Below are positions 1 to 8,285 of a DNA stretch of 64,000 nucleotides, piece after piece (position 1 is the stretch's first letter; the number at the start of each line of letters is the position of its first letter). The DNA comes from Candidatus Devosia phytovorans (GTDB taxonomy: Bacteria; Pseudomonadota; Alphaproteobacteria; Rhizobiales; Devosiaceae), in assembly GCA_029202405.1 (NCBI GenBank), contig CP119312.1:3725001-3789000 (forward strand), given 5' to 3'. A program made the translations under genes and the position numbers. Below the pieces are notes generated by a model that saw only the letters and a list, made by a program, of their open reading frames with translations, was not told where the DNA came from and did no database searches.

Positions 1-183
1 CATGTGCGCGCTGTGCTCTCGGAATCGCTCGGCGCCCAGGAGCAGACGCATGACCTGCGCATCCCGGTCTGGGCCGATGTGGCTGAAAATGCCAGTGACG
101 CCGATATCGACATGGCCATGATGCTGAAGGCCGCCGATATCATCGCAAGGCTCAAGGCCAATCTCGACACGCAGCCGGGCTAG
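1..183 (+). CDS. C-terminal 60 residues of an unidentified protein (5' end outside window)
   Basis: Frame 1 is open from the first base and ends with TAG at 181-183, giving 60 residues. The tail is helical and mildly acidic (motifs RIPVWADVAE and MLKAADIIARLKAN). I do not recognise the family from this fragment. The stop codon overlaps the end of the convergent gene at 180-422 by four bases. That the frame is coding is supported by Gly/Ala codons ending in G or C, as in the neighbours, but this cannot be checked further without the upstream sequence. Confidence 0.5.
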   Translation, partial: HVRAVLSESLGAQEQTHDLRIPVWADVAENASDADIDMAMMLKAADIIARLKANLDTQPG

Positions 184-422
184 AACTTCAGCGATTTGAG
201 ATAGGCGCGCTGTTCCTCGCTGAGGCCACCGGGGCGGCGTGTCGGCAAGGCGATCGGCACGGGAATGGGTTCGGCGGCGCGGTGGCGGTATGTTGCGGCG
301 TGAGCATAATAGCTTGCCGCGCGCGCCAGTTCGGCATCGGCCTTGAGGCGCTTTTCATCGCGAAAGAACCAGACGAGCGTCGTGATGACGATGGCCCACA
401 TCGCCAGCAATTCCCAAACCAT
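180..422 (-). CDS. Small single-pass membrane protein of unknown function
   Basis: This 80-aa protein has an N-terminal hydrophobic helix at about residues 2-20 (MVWELLAMWAIVITTLVWFF). A charged helical stretch follows (RDEKRLKADAELARAA), then a Pro-rich tail ending in Lys-Phe. The arrangement suggests an inner-membrane anchor with a cytoplasmic tail. No enzymatic motif is visible. It stands alone, downstream in orientation of plsC, with about 90 bp between it and the plsC stop. Function unknown. Confidence 0.55.
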   Translation of the reverse strand: MVWELLAMWAIVITTLVWFFRDEKRLKADAELARAASYYAHAATYRHRAAEPIPVPIALPTRRPGGLSEEQRAYLKSLKF

Positions 423-513
423 TGCGGTCTCCTTGTCGGAGACGTCATAGCTAACGAAGTGTTAACGACCAAAGGGAAGTGCGCGTTAGGCTTACCGGGT
501 AAAACTTTAGCTG

Positions 514-1314
514 TCAGGACTTTAGAGGACGGGCATGACCCCGGTTGAGGGCAACCAGCATGGCGCGGACATCGTCCTCGGCAGCTTTTGAAACCTGCTT
601 GCGATTGCCCTGCCCGGAGAGCGGAAGCGGTTCGCCGAAGCTGACGACCACGTCCTTGACCGGCCCGCCGAGGATCTCGCGAATATTCTGCTTGAGGGAC
701 TTGGACCTGACCCAAGCGACCAGCGAGCGTTCGTTGCGGCTGACCGGCAGGCCCTGGAGCCTGGTATAGGCAATGGCCAGCGGCTGGATGTTCACATCCG
801 TCGCGCCTGCCTCCACCATGGCATGCTGGGCCGCCCCAATCAGCGCCGAGCGGAAGGGCAGCAGGTGCGGCCCGATATTGGACTGGCCCTCGGCAAACAG
901 CACCACCGCCGTGCCATCGGCCATCAGCTTGCCCATGGCCTTCGCCGTCTTGCCGGTGCCGGCGCGGCGCGTGCGGTCGACATAGATGGTCTTTTGCAGA
1001 TTGGCCATCATGGAAACGAAAGGCCATTTGGCGATTTCGCTCTTGGCCACGAAGGCGACATTGGCCACCGCGCCGATGGCGATGATGTCGGTCCAGGACG
1101 TATGGTTGGCCGTCAGCAGCGTCGGACGGCCGGTCGCCGGTGCCCCGATCACCCTGACCCGCAGGCCCAGAAAAGTGCAGCCAACCCTGTGAAACAGGCG
1201 CGGCACGACATGCCAGAAGGGCAATTTCAGCGCCAGGATCACGGCCTGGGCGGGAATTGCGATGATGAGAAAGGGCACGAAGACGAAAATGAAAAACGGG
1301 ACGCGGAAGATCAT
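514..1314 (-). CDS. plsC: 1-acyl-sn-glycerol-3-phosphate acyltransferase (PlsC family)
   Basis: This 266-aa membrane-associated acyltransferase should transfer an acyl chain to lysophosphatidic acid, making phosphatidic acid for phospholipid synthesis. The N-terminus is a hydrophobic anchor (about residues 5-30). The catalytic HX4D motif is NHTSWTD at residues 70-76, and the substrate-binding block FAEGQSN is at 140-146. The gene starts with an ATGA overlap on the stop of the Fur-family gene, so the two are translationally coupled. Proteins of this type in Rhizobiales include lyso-ornithine-lipid acyltransferases (OlsA), so the exact acceptor is uncertain. Confidence 0.85.
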   Translation of the reverse strand: MIFRVPFFIFVFVPFLIIAIPAQAVILALKLPFWHVVPRLFHRVGCTFLGLRVRVIGAPATGRPTLLTANHTSWTDIIAIGAVANVAFVAKSEIAKWPFVSMMANLQKTIYVDRTRRAGTGKTAKAMGKLMADGTAVVLFAEGQSNIGPHLLPFRSALIGAAQHAMVEAGATDVNIQPLAIAYTRLQGLPVSRNERSLVAWVRSKSLKQNIREILGGPVKDVVVSFGEPLPLSGQGNRKQVSKAAEDDVRAMLVALNRGHARPLKS

Positions 1315-1754
1315 TTCTTGAGTCTGTCAGAACCTTCGATGGGAACGGCATAGAGTTCGAGCCGGTGGTCGACCAGGCGATAGCCCAGGCGCTTGGCGAT
1401 GACCTCCTGAATGGCCTCGATTTCCTCGTTGCGGAATTCGATGACCTTGCCCGAGCGGATGTCGATCAGGTGATCATGATGTTCGTCGGGGATGAGTTCA
1501 AAACGGGCGCGGCCGTCCTTGAAGTCATGCTTGGTGACCAGGCCTGCCTCTTCAAAGAGGTTAACGGTGCGATAGACGGTCGAGAGCGAGATGCGGTCGT
1601 CCACGGCCGAGGCGCGGCGATAGAGCTCTTCGACGTCGGGATGGTCGTTGGCGGCTTCGATGATGCGGGCGATGACGCGCCGCTGGTCGGTCATGCGCAT
1701 GCCCTTGGCGACGCAGGCTTCTTCCAGCGTCGGATCTGTCTCGCTTCTGCTCAC
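1311..1754 (-). CDS. fur: Fur-family metalloregulator (alphaproteobacterial Fur/Mur type)
   Basis: This 147-aa DNA-binding regulator has a winged-helix domain (recognition helix around SLSTVYRTVNLFEEAGL, residues 57-73) and the metal site HHDH at 92-95, with a further His at about 130. It lacks the CxxC pairs that bind structural zinc in many Fur proteins, which is typical of alphaproteobacterial Fur/Mur. Mur of rhizobia senses manganese rather than iron, so the effector metal is open. The gene lies in the conserved tsaB-rimI-fur-plsC run and overlaps plsC by four bases. Confidence 0.85.
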   Translation of the reverse strand: MSRSETDPTLEEACVAKGMRMTDQRRVIARIIEAANDHPDVEELYRRASAVDDRISLSTVYRTVNLFEEAGLVTKHDFKDGRARFELIPDEHHDHLIDIRSGKVIEFRNEEIEAIQEVIAKRLGYRLVDHRLELYAVPIEGSDRLKK

Positions 1755-1790
1755 GTCAGAGCTCCCAACCCGGTCCGGTTCCCTTCCCGA

Positions 1791-2270
1791 CTACCCAAGA
1801 TCGCGGGCCATGACAAGCGCGGTGGCCTGCGTCCCGTCGGGCTTGGCGTAGTAGCCCTTGCGGCTCGAGATCGTCGTAAATCCCTGACGCTGATAAAGTT
1901 TTATGGCCGCGACATTCTCTTCGCTGACTTCAAGAAACATGCGGCGCGCGGCGCTCAGCAGCAGGTCGTCGAAAACTGCCGTCATCAGCGCCTGGCCGAT
2001 CTTCTTGCCGCGCCATTTGGGATCCACCGCAATGGTCAGCAATTCGGCCTCGTCGGCCACGGTGCGAATCAGGGCGAAGCCGGCGATATGGCGTCTGGCA
2101 TCACAAGCCACATAGACCGGGGTGTCGGCATCGTTGAGGAAGTTTTCGAACTCACCCGTGGGCCAGCCGCGATAGAAGCCGAGCGCATGGATGCGCGCCA
2201 GCTCGCGCGCATCGGCGGTCCTGCCGGGCTCGATATGGAGCCCCGCGGGCGCCATCCAGAGTTTGAGCAT
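1791..2270 (-). CDS. rimI: Ribosomal-protein-alanine N-acetyltransferase RimI (GNAT)
   Basis: This GNAT-fold acetyltransferase of 159 aa should use acetyl-CoA to acetylate protein N-termini; the classical substrate is ribosomal protein S18. The acetyl-CoA loop is visible in VDPKWRGKKIGQALM, followed by the EVSEENVAAIKLYQRQGF block typical of RimI. I chose ATG at 2270 (MLKLWMAPAG) rather than the longer open frame, because the upstream residues run through tsaB coding sequence. The start lies four bases from the tsaB stop, so the two are probably cotranscribed. Confidence 0.85.
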   Translation of the reverse strand: MLKLWMAPAGLHIEPGRTADARELARIHALGFYRGWPTGEFENFLNDADTPVYVACDARRHIAGFALIRTVADEAELLTIAVDPKWRGKKIGQALMTAVFDDLLLSAARRMFLEVSEENVAAIKLYQRQGFTTISSRKGYYAKPDGTQATALVMARDLG

Positions 2271-2274
2271 GGGT

Positions 2275-2871
2275 CTAGCGCCTTTCGATTCGCGCCGCAG
2301 TTTGCGGCTTGGCATCGGCATCGCGGATATAATTGGGTTCGGGCGGATTGGTGGCCGGATCGAGCGTGGCGCCGAAGCGGGCGAGAAGACCGATATCGAC
2401 AAAGGGGAGGGTGATCACCGGCACGCCGGGCGCGAGTGCAGCCTGGGCGATCACCATCGGCAGGAGATCGCCGGCGCTGCTTGGCACGCCGGGTGCGGAG
2501 AAGGTCTGGAAATAGGCCTCGTCGCGCCGTGCATCGAGCAGGACGATTACCGGTCCTTCGGCGACCAGCGACAGGGCCACAAGGCTCGAAACACCGACGA
2601 CCGGAATGTCGCGCGCCAAAGCGATACCCCGCGCTGCCGAAAGGCCGATGCGCAGGCCGGTGAAGGACCCCGGCCCTGTCGTCGTCACCACACGCGTCAG
2701 ATCGGCATAGGCAATACCATTGCGCGCCAGCAGCTCGGCGATGCGGGCAAAGATCAGTTCGGCGTGCCCGGTGGCGATCTCGTCCACCGAGACATCCACC
2801 CGTCCATCGGCCAGCAGAAGGCCGAGTTGTAGACGGGGGGCGGCGGTGTCGATGGCAAGGGTCACACTCAT
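2275..2871 (-). CDS. tsaB: tRNA threonylcarbamoyladenosine biosynthesis protein TsaB
   Basis: TsaB partners TsaD and TsaE in making t6A37 of ANN-decoding tRNAs. The 198-aa protein has the ASKHA start AIDTA and the signature GPGSFTGLRIGLSAARGIA, followed by VGVSSLVAL. Length is within the usual range. ATG at 2871 (MSVTLAID) fits family N-termini better than the in-frame TTG two codons upstream at 2877. The tsaB-rimI pairing is a common alphaproteobacterial arrangement. It is transcribed away from lnt, so the bases between them probably hold both promoters. Confidence 0.9.
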   Translation of the reverse strand: MSVTLAIDTAAPRLQLGLLLADGRVDVSVDEIATGHAELIFARIAELLARNGIAYADLTRVVTTTGPGSFTGLRIGLSAARGIALARDIPVVGVSSLVALSLVAEGPVIVLLDARRDEAYFQTFSAPGVPSSAGDLLPMVIAQAALAPGVPVITLPFVDIGLLARFGATLDPATNPPEPNYIRDADAKPQTAARIERR

Positions 2872-3017
2872 GCCCAAGGCTCTAGCGCCGGGCGGCTTTG
2901 GTGTCGAGATGCGTCATGGTGGGGGCACGCGCCAGCGACGCTCGAACCACGGCTTGACGCCCCCTGCCCCGACAGCGACCTTGCCGGCATGCAGATCGAT
3001 TCGCGTGACACGACATC

Positions 3018-4634
3018 ATGACCTGGCTGGCCGAACACGCCATGCTGAGCCATGGCTGGCGCCGTTTCCTGCTGCTGCTGGTAGCCGGCGCCATTGCGGG
3101 CCTGTCCATTCCGCCTTTATTCGTTGTGCCAGCGCTGTTTATCACCTTTCCGGTCTGGGTCTGGTGCCTCGACGGCGCCGAACGGCAGCGCGGCTGGCGG
3201 CTGGTTTTCGGGCCGGCATTTTCCATCGGCTTCGCCTTTGGCTGGGGTTATTTCACCGTGGCCTTCCACTGGCTGGGCGCGGCCTTTTTCGTCGATGGCG
3301 GCTTCATGGTCGTCCTGATGCCCTTCGCCATCCTGGCTCTGGCCGCGCTGATCGCGTTTTTCTGGGGCATTGGCAGTGCGATAGCGCATCTGTTCTGGTC
3401 GCATGGTGCCTGGCGCGTGGTGACGCTGGCGACCTTCGTCACCATTGCCGAATGGGCGCGCGGCCATGTTCTCACAGGCTTTCCCTTTGACCTGCTCGGC
3501 TATGCGCTGACGCCCAATGACGAGATGATGCAGATCACCTCGGTGATCGGCATCTATGGCCTCACCTTTGTGGCGGCGCTGATCGCCATGACGCCAGCGC
3601 TGATCTGGCCGGCTGACGGACGCCAGCTTGCTCGACGACTTCTTCCATTTTTCCTCTCGATCGCCGTTATCGCCGGGCAATTGGGCTACGGCTACAATCG
3701 TTTGAGTGGCACCAAGGCGACCGAGCGGACCGATATCTCCATGCGGCTGGTGCAACCCATGGTCTACGAGCATTCCGATTTCGGGCAAGTTGATCCCGTG
3801 GCCCTCATCGATCGGCTGCTGATGCTGTCCGACATGCGGATGGATCCGAGCGACCAGGGGCTGGCCGATATCACCCATCTGGTCTGGCCGGAATCGTCCC
3901 TGCCGTTTTACCTCGCCACCTATCCCGACGCGCTGGCGCGCATTTCACGGCTGTTGCCGGAAACCACGACCCTGCTCACCGGCGCGCCACGGCAGAATTA
4001 CCAGCCCGGCAGCAGCGAACCGGCAGGGCCGGCCTATAATTCGCTGATGGCGATCGACACCAATGGCGAAGTGATTGCCACCTATGACAAGGCCCATCTC
4101 GTGCCTTTCGGGGAATTCCTGCCCTATGGCGAGCTGCTGGCGAAAATCGGCATCAAGCAATTCGTGCCGGGAGCGGAGGGCTGGGCGCATGGCGATGCGC
4201 GGCGGCGGCTGATGAGCCTTTCGGGAACCCCGAGTTTTTTGGCGCTGATCTGCTACGAAATCCTGTTTTCCGGCGACCTCGGCGACACCGCCAGTGCGCA
4301 ATATCTGCTCAACATCACCAATGATGCCTGGTTCGATGGCTCCATCGGCCCGGCCCAGCATGCCCATCACGCGCGCATTCGCGCCGTGGAAGAAGGCATG
4401 AGCCTGATCCGCGCCGCCAATACGGGCCTGACCTTTGCCACCGATCCGCTGGGCCGCATCACGGCGACCCTGGCGCCGCAGCAGATGGCCGCGCTCGACG
4501 TGCGGCCGCATGAGCGGCTGGCGCCGACGATCTTCGCCCAGTTGCGCTACTGGCCGCTGCTGATCGCATTGATCGCAGGGGTTCTGATCTCGCTTGTGGC
4601 TGCGCGCAGTGGGCGGAAAAAGCGTATCGCCTGA
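3018..4634 (+). CDS. lnt: Apolipoprotein N-acyltransferase
   Basis: This inner-membrane enzyme transfers the third acyl chain to the N-terminal Cys of lipoproteins. The protein has 538 aa: about six membrane helices in the first 225 residues, a periplasmic nitrilase-like domain, and a last helix near 510-530. The catalytic triad is visible as Glu292 (VWPESSLPF), Lys358 (YDKAHLVPFGEFLP) and Cys412 (ICYEILF). In many Rhizobiales lnt directly follows corC, but here corC lies about 20 kb away and lnt stands before metK. It is followed by about 455 bp without a gene. Confidence 0.95.
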   Translation: MTWLAEHAMLSHGWRRFLLLLVAGAIAGLSIPPLFVVPALFITFPVWVWCLDGAERQRGWRLVFGPAFSIGFAFGWGYFTVAFHWLGAAFFVDGGFMVVLMPFAILALAALIAFFWGIGSAIAHLFWSHGAWRVVTLATFVTIAEWARGHVLTGFPFDLLGYALTPNDEMMQITSVIGIYGLTFVAALIAMTPALIWPADGRQLARRLLPFFLSIAVIAGQLGYGYNRLSGTKATERTDISMRLVQPMVYEHSDFGQVDPVALIDRLLMLSDMRMDPSDQGLADITHLVWPESSLPFYLATYPDALARISRLLPETTTLLTGAPRQNYQPGSSEPAGPAYNSLMAIDTNGEVIATYDKAHLVPFGEFLPYGELLAKIGIKQFVPGAEGWAHGDARRRLMSLSGTPSFLALICYEILFSGDLGDTASAQYLLNITNDAWFDGSIGPAQHAHHARIRAVEEGMSLIRAANTGLTFATDPLGRITATLAPQQMAALDVRPHERLAPTIFAQLRYWPLLIALIAGVLISLVAARSGRKKRIA

Positions 4635-4846
4635 AGCGTTTAGCGACGCTTTTAAGAATAGTTATCCCCGCTCCTTCACGCTGCCTCATACTGGTCTCAT
4701 CAGTCGGGCGATGATGGGGTTGCAACGATCAACCGCCCGGCGACTGTCGGGAGGGCTGGGGATCGTTACCCGGCCTGGGTCTGCGGAAAGTAGGTCGGTG
4801 TCTATGGCGGCATCGCCGAAAGAGTTCGCCCACCAGAAATCCCGGC

Positions 4847-4906
4847 GCCCCGAGGCGTGTTGCGTCTCGTTATTATTACTACTCAGAGGCGCAAGCGCCT
4901 CGGGGC
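4847..4906 (+). other. Long two-part RNA hairpin in the metK upstream region
   Basis: GCCCCGAGGCG at 4847-4857 pairs with CGCCTCGGGGC at 4896-4906. TTGCGTCTC (4860-4868) pairs with GAGGCGCAA (4886-4894) with one wobble. The small internal loop is TG opposite G, and the 17-nt apical loop is AT-rich. The stem has about 20 pairs. No U-tract follows in either direction, so it is not a simple terminator. It could be an RNA processing site, an attenuator part or a small-RNA end. Confidence 0.6.
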
Positions 4907-5030
4907 TCCATCACATGCTGAAAACCGCAGTCAGGCGGCGCTTTGGCATGGGCGCAGAGGCATGCTCCCGGCGACCCGATTGGGATATCAAGCTTTCTTT
5001 ATATCCCGCTTGACCCATGATGACGGCAAT

Positions 5031-5061
5031 GTCACAACCCCCGGCAGTGGCCCATTCCGGG
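5031..5061 (+). promoter_or_regulatory. Candidate SAM/SAH-type riboswitch (H-type pseudoknot) upstream of metK
   Basis: GUCAC (5031-5035) pairs with GUGGC (5047-5051) as stem P1 (one G-U pair). CCCGG (5040-5044) in the loop pairs with CCGGG (5057-5061) downstream, closing an H-type pseudoknot. The conserved-looking pieces UCACAAC, GGC, GUGRCC and AUU lie in the order known for the SAM/SAH riboswitch of Rhodobacterales, which also precedes metK. The metK GTG is 28 bases downstream of the pseudoknot; in described members the pseudoknot itself holds the ribosome binding site. Matched by eye only. Confidence 0.45.
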
Positions 5062-5089
5062 CGCTTGCTGACTAACCCAGGGGAATTTC

Positions 5090-6346
5090 GTGGCTCGGTC
5101 TTCTTATCTCTTCACCTCCGAATCGGTTTCCGAGGGTCATCCGGACAAGGTCTGCGACCGCATCTCCGACGAAATCGTCGACCTGGTGTTCAAGGAGGCC
5201 AAGAAGGTCGGTATGGATCCGGCATCGGTCCGCATCGCCTGCGAGACGCTGGCCACCACCAATCGCGTGGTGATCGCCGGCGAGGTGCGCGTGCCCGAAA
5301 CGCTGCTCAAGAAGAACAAGGACGGCTCGATCGCCACCGACGAATCCGGTGCGCCCAAGGTCAATCCGGCCAAGTTCAAATCGGCCGCCCGCAAGGCTAT
5401 CCGTGCCATCGGCTATGAACAGTCGGGCTTCCACTGGAAGAATTGCAGGATCGACGTGCTGCTGCATGGCCAGTCGGCCGATATCGCGCAGGGCGTCGAC
5501 GAGAGCGGCAACAAGGATGTCGGTGCCGGTGACCAGGGCATCATGTTCGGCTATGCCGCACGCGAGACCCCCGAGCTGCTGCCGGCGCCGATCTACTATG
5601 CGCACAAGATCCTCGAAACCCTGACCGTCGCCCGCAAGGAAGGCACTGGTCCCGCTGCCGTGCTCGGCCCGGATGCCAAGAGCCAGGTCACCGTGCGCTA
5701 TGAAGACGGCAAGCCGGTCGGCGTGACGCAGATCGTGCTCTCGACCCAGCATCTCGATGCGTCGCTGACCTCGGCCGACGTACGCAAGATCGTCGAGCCC
5801 TATATCCGCGAGGCCCTGCCGGAAGGCTGGATCGACGCCAAGACCGTCTGGCACGTCAATCCCACCGGAAAATTCGTCGTCGGCGGTCCCGATGGCGATG
5901 CCGGCCTTACCGGCCGCAAGATCATTGTCGACACCTATGGCGGCGCGGCCCCGCATGGCGGCGGTGCCTTCTCGGGCAAGGATCCGACCAAGGTTGACCG
6001 GTCGGCAGCCTATGCCGCACGCTACCTCGCCAAGAATGTCGTGGCCGCGGGCCTGGCCGATCGCGCCACGATCCAGCTCAGCTATGCCATTGGCGTCGCC
6101 CAGCCACTGTCGATCTATGTCGACCTGCATGGCACGGGCAAGGTCGACGAGGCCAAGGTCGAGGAAGCCCTGGGCAAGGTCATGGACCTTACCCCGCGCG
6201 GCATCCGCACCCATCTCGACCTCAACAAGCCCATCTACGCCAAGACCTCGGCCTATGGCCACTTCGGCCGCAAAGCCGGCCGTGACGGCAGCTTCTCCTG
6301 GGAAAAGACGGACCTGGTGAAGGCGCTGAAAGACGCGGTAGCTTAA
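5090..6346 (+). CDS. metK: S-adenosylmethionine synthetase
   Basis: MetK makes S-adenosylmethionine from ATP and methionine. The 418-aa protein has the N-terminal SEGHPDKVCDRISDEI motif (from residue 14), the GAGDQGIMFGYA signature at 145-156 and the DP-loop region with GGGAFSGKDPTKVDRS. The length is somewhat above that of the E. coli enzyme, as usual for alphaproteobacterial MetK. The start is GTG, preceded by AGGGGAA at good distance. A candidate SAM-responsive leader lies just upstream, which would give product feedback. Confidence 0.95.
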   Translation: MARSSYLFTSESVSEGHPDKVCDRISDEIVDLVFKEAKKVGMDPASVRIACETLATTNRVVIAGEVRVPETLLKKNKDGSIATDESGAPKVNPAKFKSAARKAIRAIGYEQSGFHWKNCRIDVLLHGQSADIAQGVDESGNKDVGAGDQGIMFGYAARETPELLPAPIYYAHKILETLTVARKEGTGPAAVLGPDAKSQVTVRYEDGKPVGVTQIVLSTQHLDASLTSADVRKIVEPYIREALPEGWIDAKTVWHVNPTGKFVVGGPDGDAGLTGRKIIVDTYGGAAPHGGGAFSGKDPTKVDRSAAYAARYLAKNVVAAGLADRATIQLSYAIGVAQPLSIYVDLHGTGKVDEAKVEEALGKVMDLTPRGIRTHLDLNKPIYAKTSAYGHFGRKAGRDGSFSWEKTDLVKALKDAVA

Positions 6347-6381
6347 AGACTTATCCCCGCTCATTGGGGACAGGTTATGAT

Positions 6382-6476
6382 CTCCGGGAAGTTTGGTCTT
6401 TCCGGAGGTTCAGATGACAGAAGAAAGTTGTGTCGACGCTGGTCGCATGGTTATAGGCGCCATGCCATTTCTCTGA
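6382..6476 (+). promoter_or_regulatory. Possible leader peptide (20 aa) with SD-overlapping hairpin before trmB
   Basis: A short frame ATG 6414 to TGA 6476 encodes 20 residues (MTEESCVDAGRMVIGAMPFL) behind an excellent ribosome binding site, GGAGG, six bases upstream. The bases TCCGGGAA (6382-6389) can pair with TTTCCGGA (6399-6406), so the stem takes in the start of the Shine-Dalgarno sequence. The trmB start follows the stop by ten bases, so translation of the short frame could be coupled to trmB. This may instead be only a fortuitous frame. Confidence 0.35.
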
Positions 6477-6486
6477 TCAGGCGACG

Positions 6487-7191
6487 ATGACCGAACACCA
6501 GCTTCCCAAAACCCGCTCCGGCGAACCGCGTGCCTTTTTTGGACGCCGTTCCGGCAAGAAACTGCATGGCGGGCAGCAGGCGGTGTTCGATGCGACGCTG
6601 CCGGCGCTAGAAATCCAGCTGACGGGCGCGCTTGATCCCAAGGACCTGTTCCCCGAAGCCGAAAAGATCATCATCGAGATCGGCTATGGCGGCGGCGAGC
6701 ATCTGGCACTGGAGGCAGGACGGTACCGCCAAACCGGCTATATCGGCTGCGAAGTGTTCACCGGCGGCATCGGCAAGATGGTGCAGACCATTGCTGCCGA
6801 GGGTCTGGAAAATGTGCGTCTCTTCACTGACGATGCGTTCAAACTGCTGGTCGAGCTGCCCGACGCTTCGGTGGACGAAATCTACCTGCTCTATCCCGAC
6901 CCCTGGCCCAAGACACGGCATCACAAGCGCCGGTTTGTCTCGCCAACGACACTGAAAGAGCTGGCGCGGGTGATCCGTCCGGGCGGGCTATTCCATTTCG
7001 CCAGCGACATCGAAGATTACGCGAACTGGACGCTAGCCCATATCGTGCGGGCGCCCGAATTTTCCTTCGCGCCGGAGCGGCCCGGTGGCTGGCACGAGCC
7101 CTATGAGGGCTGGCAGGCCACGCGTTACGAGCAGAAAGCACGGCGCGAGGGCCGCATGATCAGCTTCTATTTCAGCTTCACGCGACGGTGA
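6487..7191 (+). CDS. trmB: tRNA (guanine-N7-)-methyltransferase
   Basis: TrmB methylates G46 in the tRNA variable loop with SAM. The 234-aa protein carries the SAM-binding stretch IEIGYGGGEHLALEAGRY, the acidic block of motif II, and the family signature LYPDPWPKTRHHKRRF with the catalytic Asp. The C-terminal TRYEQKARREGRMI block is typical. It follows metK, the gene for its co-substrate, as in many Rhizobiales. Confidence 0.95.
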   Translation: MTEHQLPKTRSGEPRAFFGRRSGKKLHGGQQAVFDATLPALEIQLTGALDPKDLFPEAEKIIIEIGYGGGEHLALEAGRYRQTGYIGCEVFTGGIGKMVQTIAAEGLENVRLFTDDAFKLLVELPDASVDEIYLLYPDPWPKTRHHKRRFVSPTTLKELARVIRPGGLFHFASDIEDYANWTLAHIVRAPEFSFAPERPGGWHEPYEGWQATRYEQKARREGRMISFYFSFTRR

Positions 7192-7309
7192 CTGTACGGC
7201 GGCTGCGAACGCTGCCTCTCGCCAAACTTGTCAAAGTTTAATGCCTTGGCTCTGGTAGTGCCGCAATTGCGCCCCATATCGAACACTCGACAAGCGTCAA
7301 GAGGTTCCC

Positions 7310-7693
7310 ATGTCCATCCTTGCAACCACCAGCCAGCATGACCTGACCGTGCTGACAGCCAAGAAAGGCAAATGGACGCTGACGGTGATCACGCTGCTGC
7401 GCGAAGAGGCGCTGCGTTTCAACGAGATCAAGCGCGCCGGCGGCATTTCACAGAAGACGTTGACCGTTACGCTGCGAGCGCTTGAGCGTGATGGCTTCGT
7501 GACCCGGACGATGTTTGCGACCATTCCGCCGCGGGTCGACTATGAGTTGACGCCGATGGGCCGTGACCTGTTGGGCTTGGCCGATGCCCTGCAGGATTTT
7601 GCAGAGCGCAATGGCCCCGGCGTCAGGGCAGCGCGGGAGCGGTTCGACGCCAATGGCGGCGAGCCCGTCGTCAAACTTATCCACGCCGGTTAA
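7310..7693 (+). CDS. HxlR-family winged-helix transcriptional regulator
   Basis: This 127-aa regulator begins its DNA-binding domain at KGKWTLTVITLLREEALRFNEIKRAGGISQKTLTVTLRALERDGFV, matching the HxlR pattern (KW, then RF-E-, then -LT--LR-LE-DG). The Cys often found just before the KW motif in redox-sensing members is absent. An inverted repeat AAACTT-N4-AAGTTT lies at 7224-7239, upstream of the gene, and could be its operator. The target gene is not evident. Confidence 0.85.
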   Translation: MSILATTSQHDLTVLTAKKGKWTLTVITLLREEALRFNEIKRAGGISQKTLTVTLRALERDGFVTRTMFATIPPRVDYELTPMGRDLLGLADALQDFAERNGPGVRAARERFDANGGEPVVKLIHAG

Positions 7694-7752
7694 ATCCAGC
7701 ATAGACTACGGGCGCCGCCGAGCTGATCGGCGGCGCCGTGGTCAGGCTGTGA

Positions 7753-8028
7753 TTAGAACGTCACCTGCTCAAGCGAGCCGGGGGTGTAGAACTGCATGGT
7801 CTGGGTGCCGTCTTCCAGAGTGACATAGGCGCGAACCAGGCCGTTCCAGTCTTCGACCTCAGTGGCATTGATGCCCTTCTGGTTGAGCTGGGCGACAGCG
7901 GAATCCTGCAGGAAGTCGCGCATTTCGAGGGTGTTGTTGTCACCGAATGCGGTGTCAGCAAAAGCAGGAGCGGCAACGCCGGCCATGGCAGCAGCAGCAA
8001 CGAGAGCGATAACAGTGTTCTTGATCAT
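7753..8028 (-). CDS. Small secreted (periplasmic) protein of unknown function
   Basis: The 91-aa product has a clear signal peptide (MIKNTVIALVAAAAMAGVAA, then PAFA before Asp-Thr) with signal peptidase I cleavage expected near residue 24. The mature part of about 67 residues has no Cys and no known motif. It is a stand-alone gene convergent with the HxlR gene, with its promoter in the gap before 8286. Similar small exported proteins of unknown function are common in Rhizobiales. Confidence 0.7.
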   Translation of the reverse strand: MIKNTVIALVAAAAMAGVAAPAFADTAFGDNNTLEMRDFLQDSAVAQLNQKGINATEVEDWNGLVRAYVTLEDGTQTMQFYTPGSLEQVTF

Positions 8029-8285
8029 TTCGAGTGTTCCTTTCGTTTGAACACCCTGGAAATGAGGATGGATCGAAAAGCTTCCAAGTGACGATTTCGC
8101 TGAATCTTGCCCTTGAAGTCGGCGTCATACCCACGAGGGTTTTCTGATGGAAATCAGGGGGTTGCCGAGCTACCCAGTTTCTTTTGAGACACCAGGTTCT
8201 GTCCAGGTAACGGTCCGGCGCGCATGGCGATTCGGGATGGGAACCAAAGCCGGAGGCCCTGCTTATCTCCTCAAAGGAGAGCGCC

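Larger units (their letters stand above)
4635..5089 (+). other. Non-coding lnt-metK intergenic region with structured leader
   Basis: I see no convincing gene in these 455 bp; the small open frames lack ribosome binding sites and known motifs. The region holds a long hairpin at 4847-4906, a smaller inverted repeat GGGATAT/ATATCCC at 4982-4988 and 5000-5006, and the riboswitch-like pseudoknot at 5031-5061. In related genomes an HTH-regulator gene often sits between lnt and metK; none is visible here. Confidence 0.6.

Noticed and set aside
4978..5010. Sigma-70 promoter for metK near the TATAT sequence
   Set aside because: No -35 match at 16-18 bases could be found.
5072..6364. 430-residue minus-strand frame opposite metK
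   Set aside because: Antisense shadow of a clear MetK; no motif.
7224..7239. HxlR operator claimed as certain
   Set aside because: The inverted repeat is short and there is no comparative support, so it is only mentioned with the gene.
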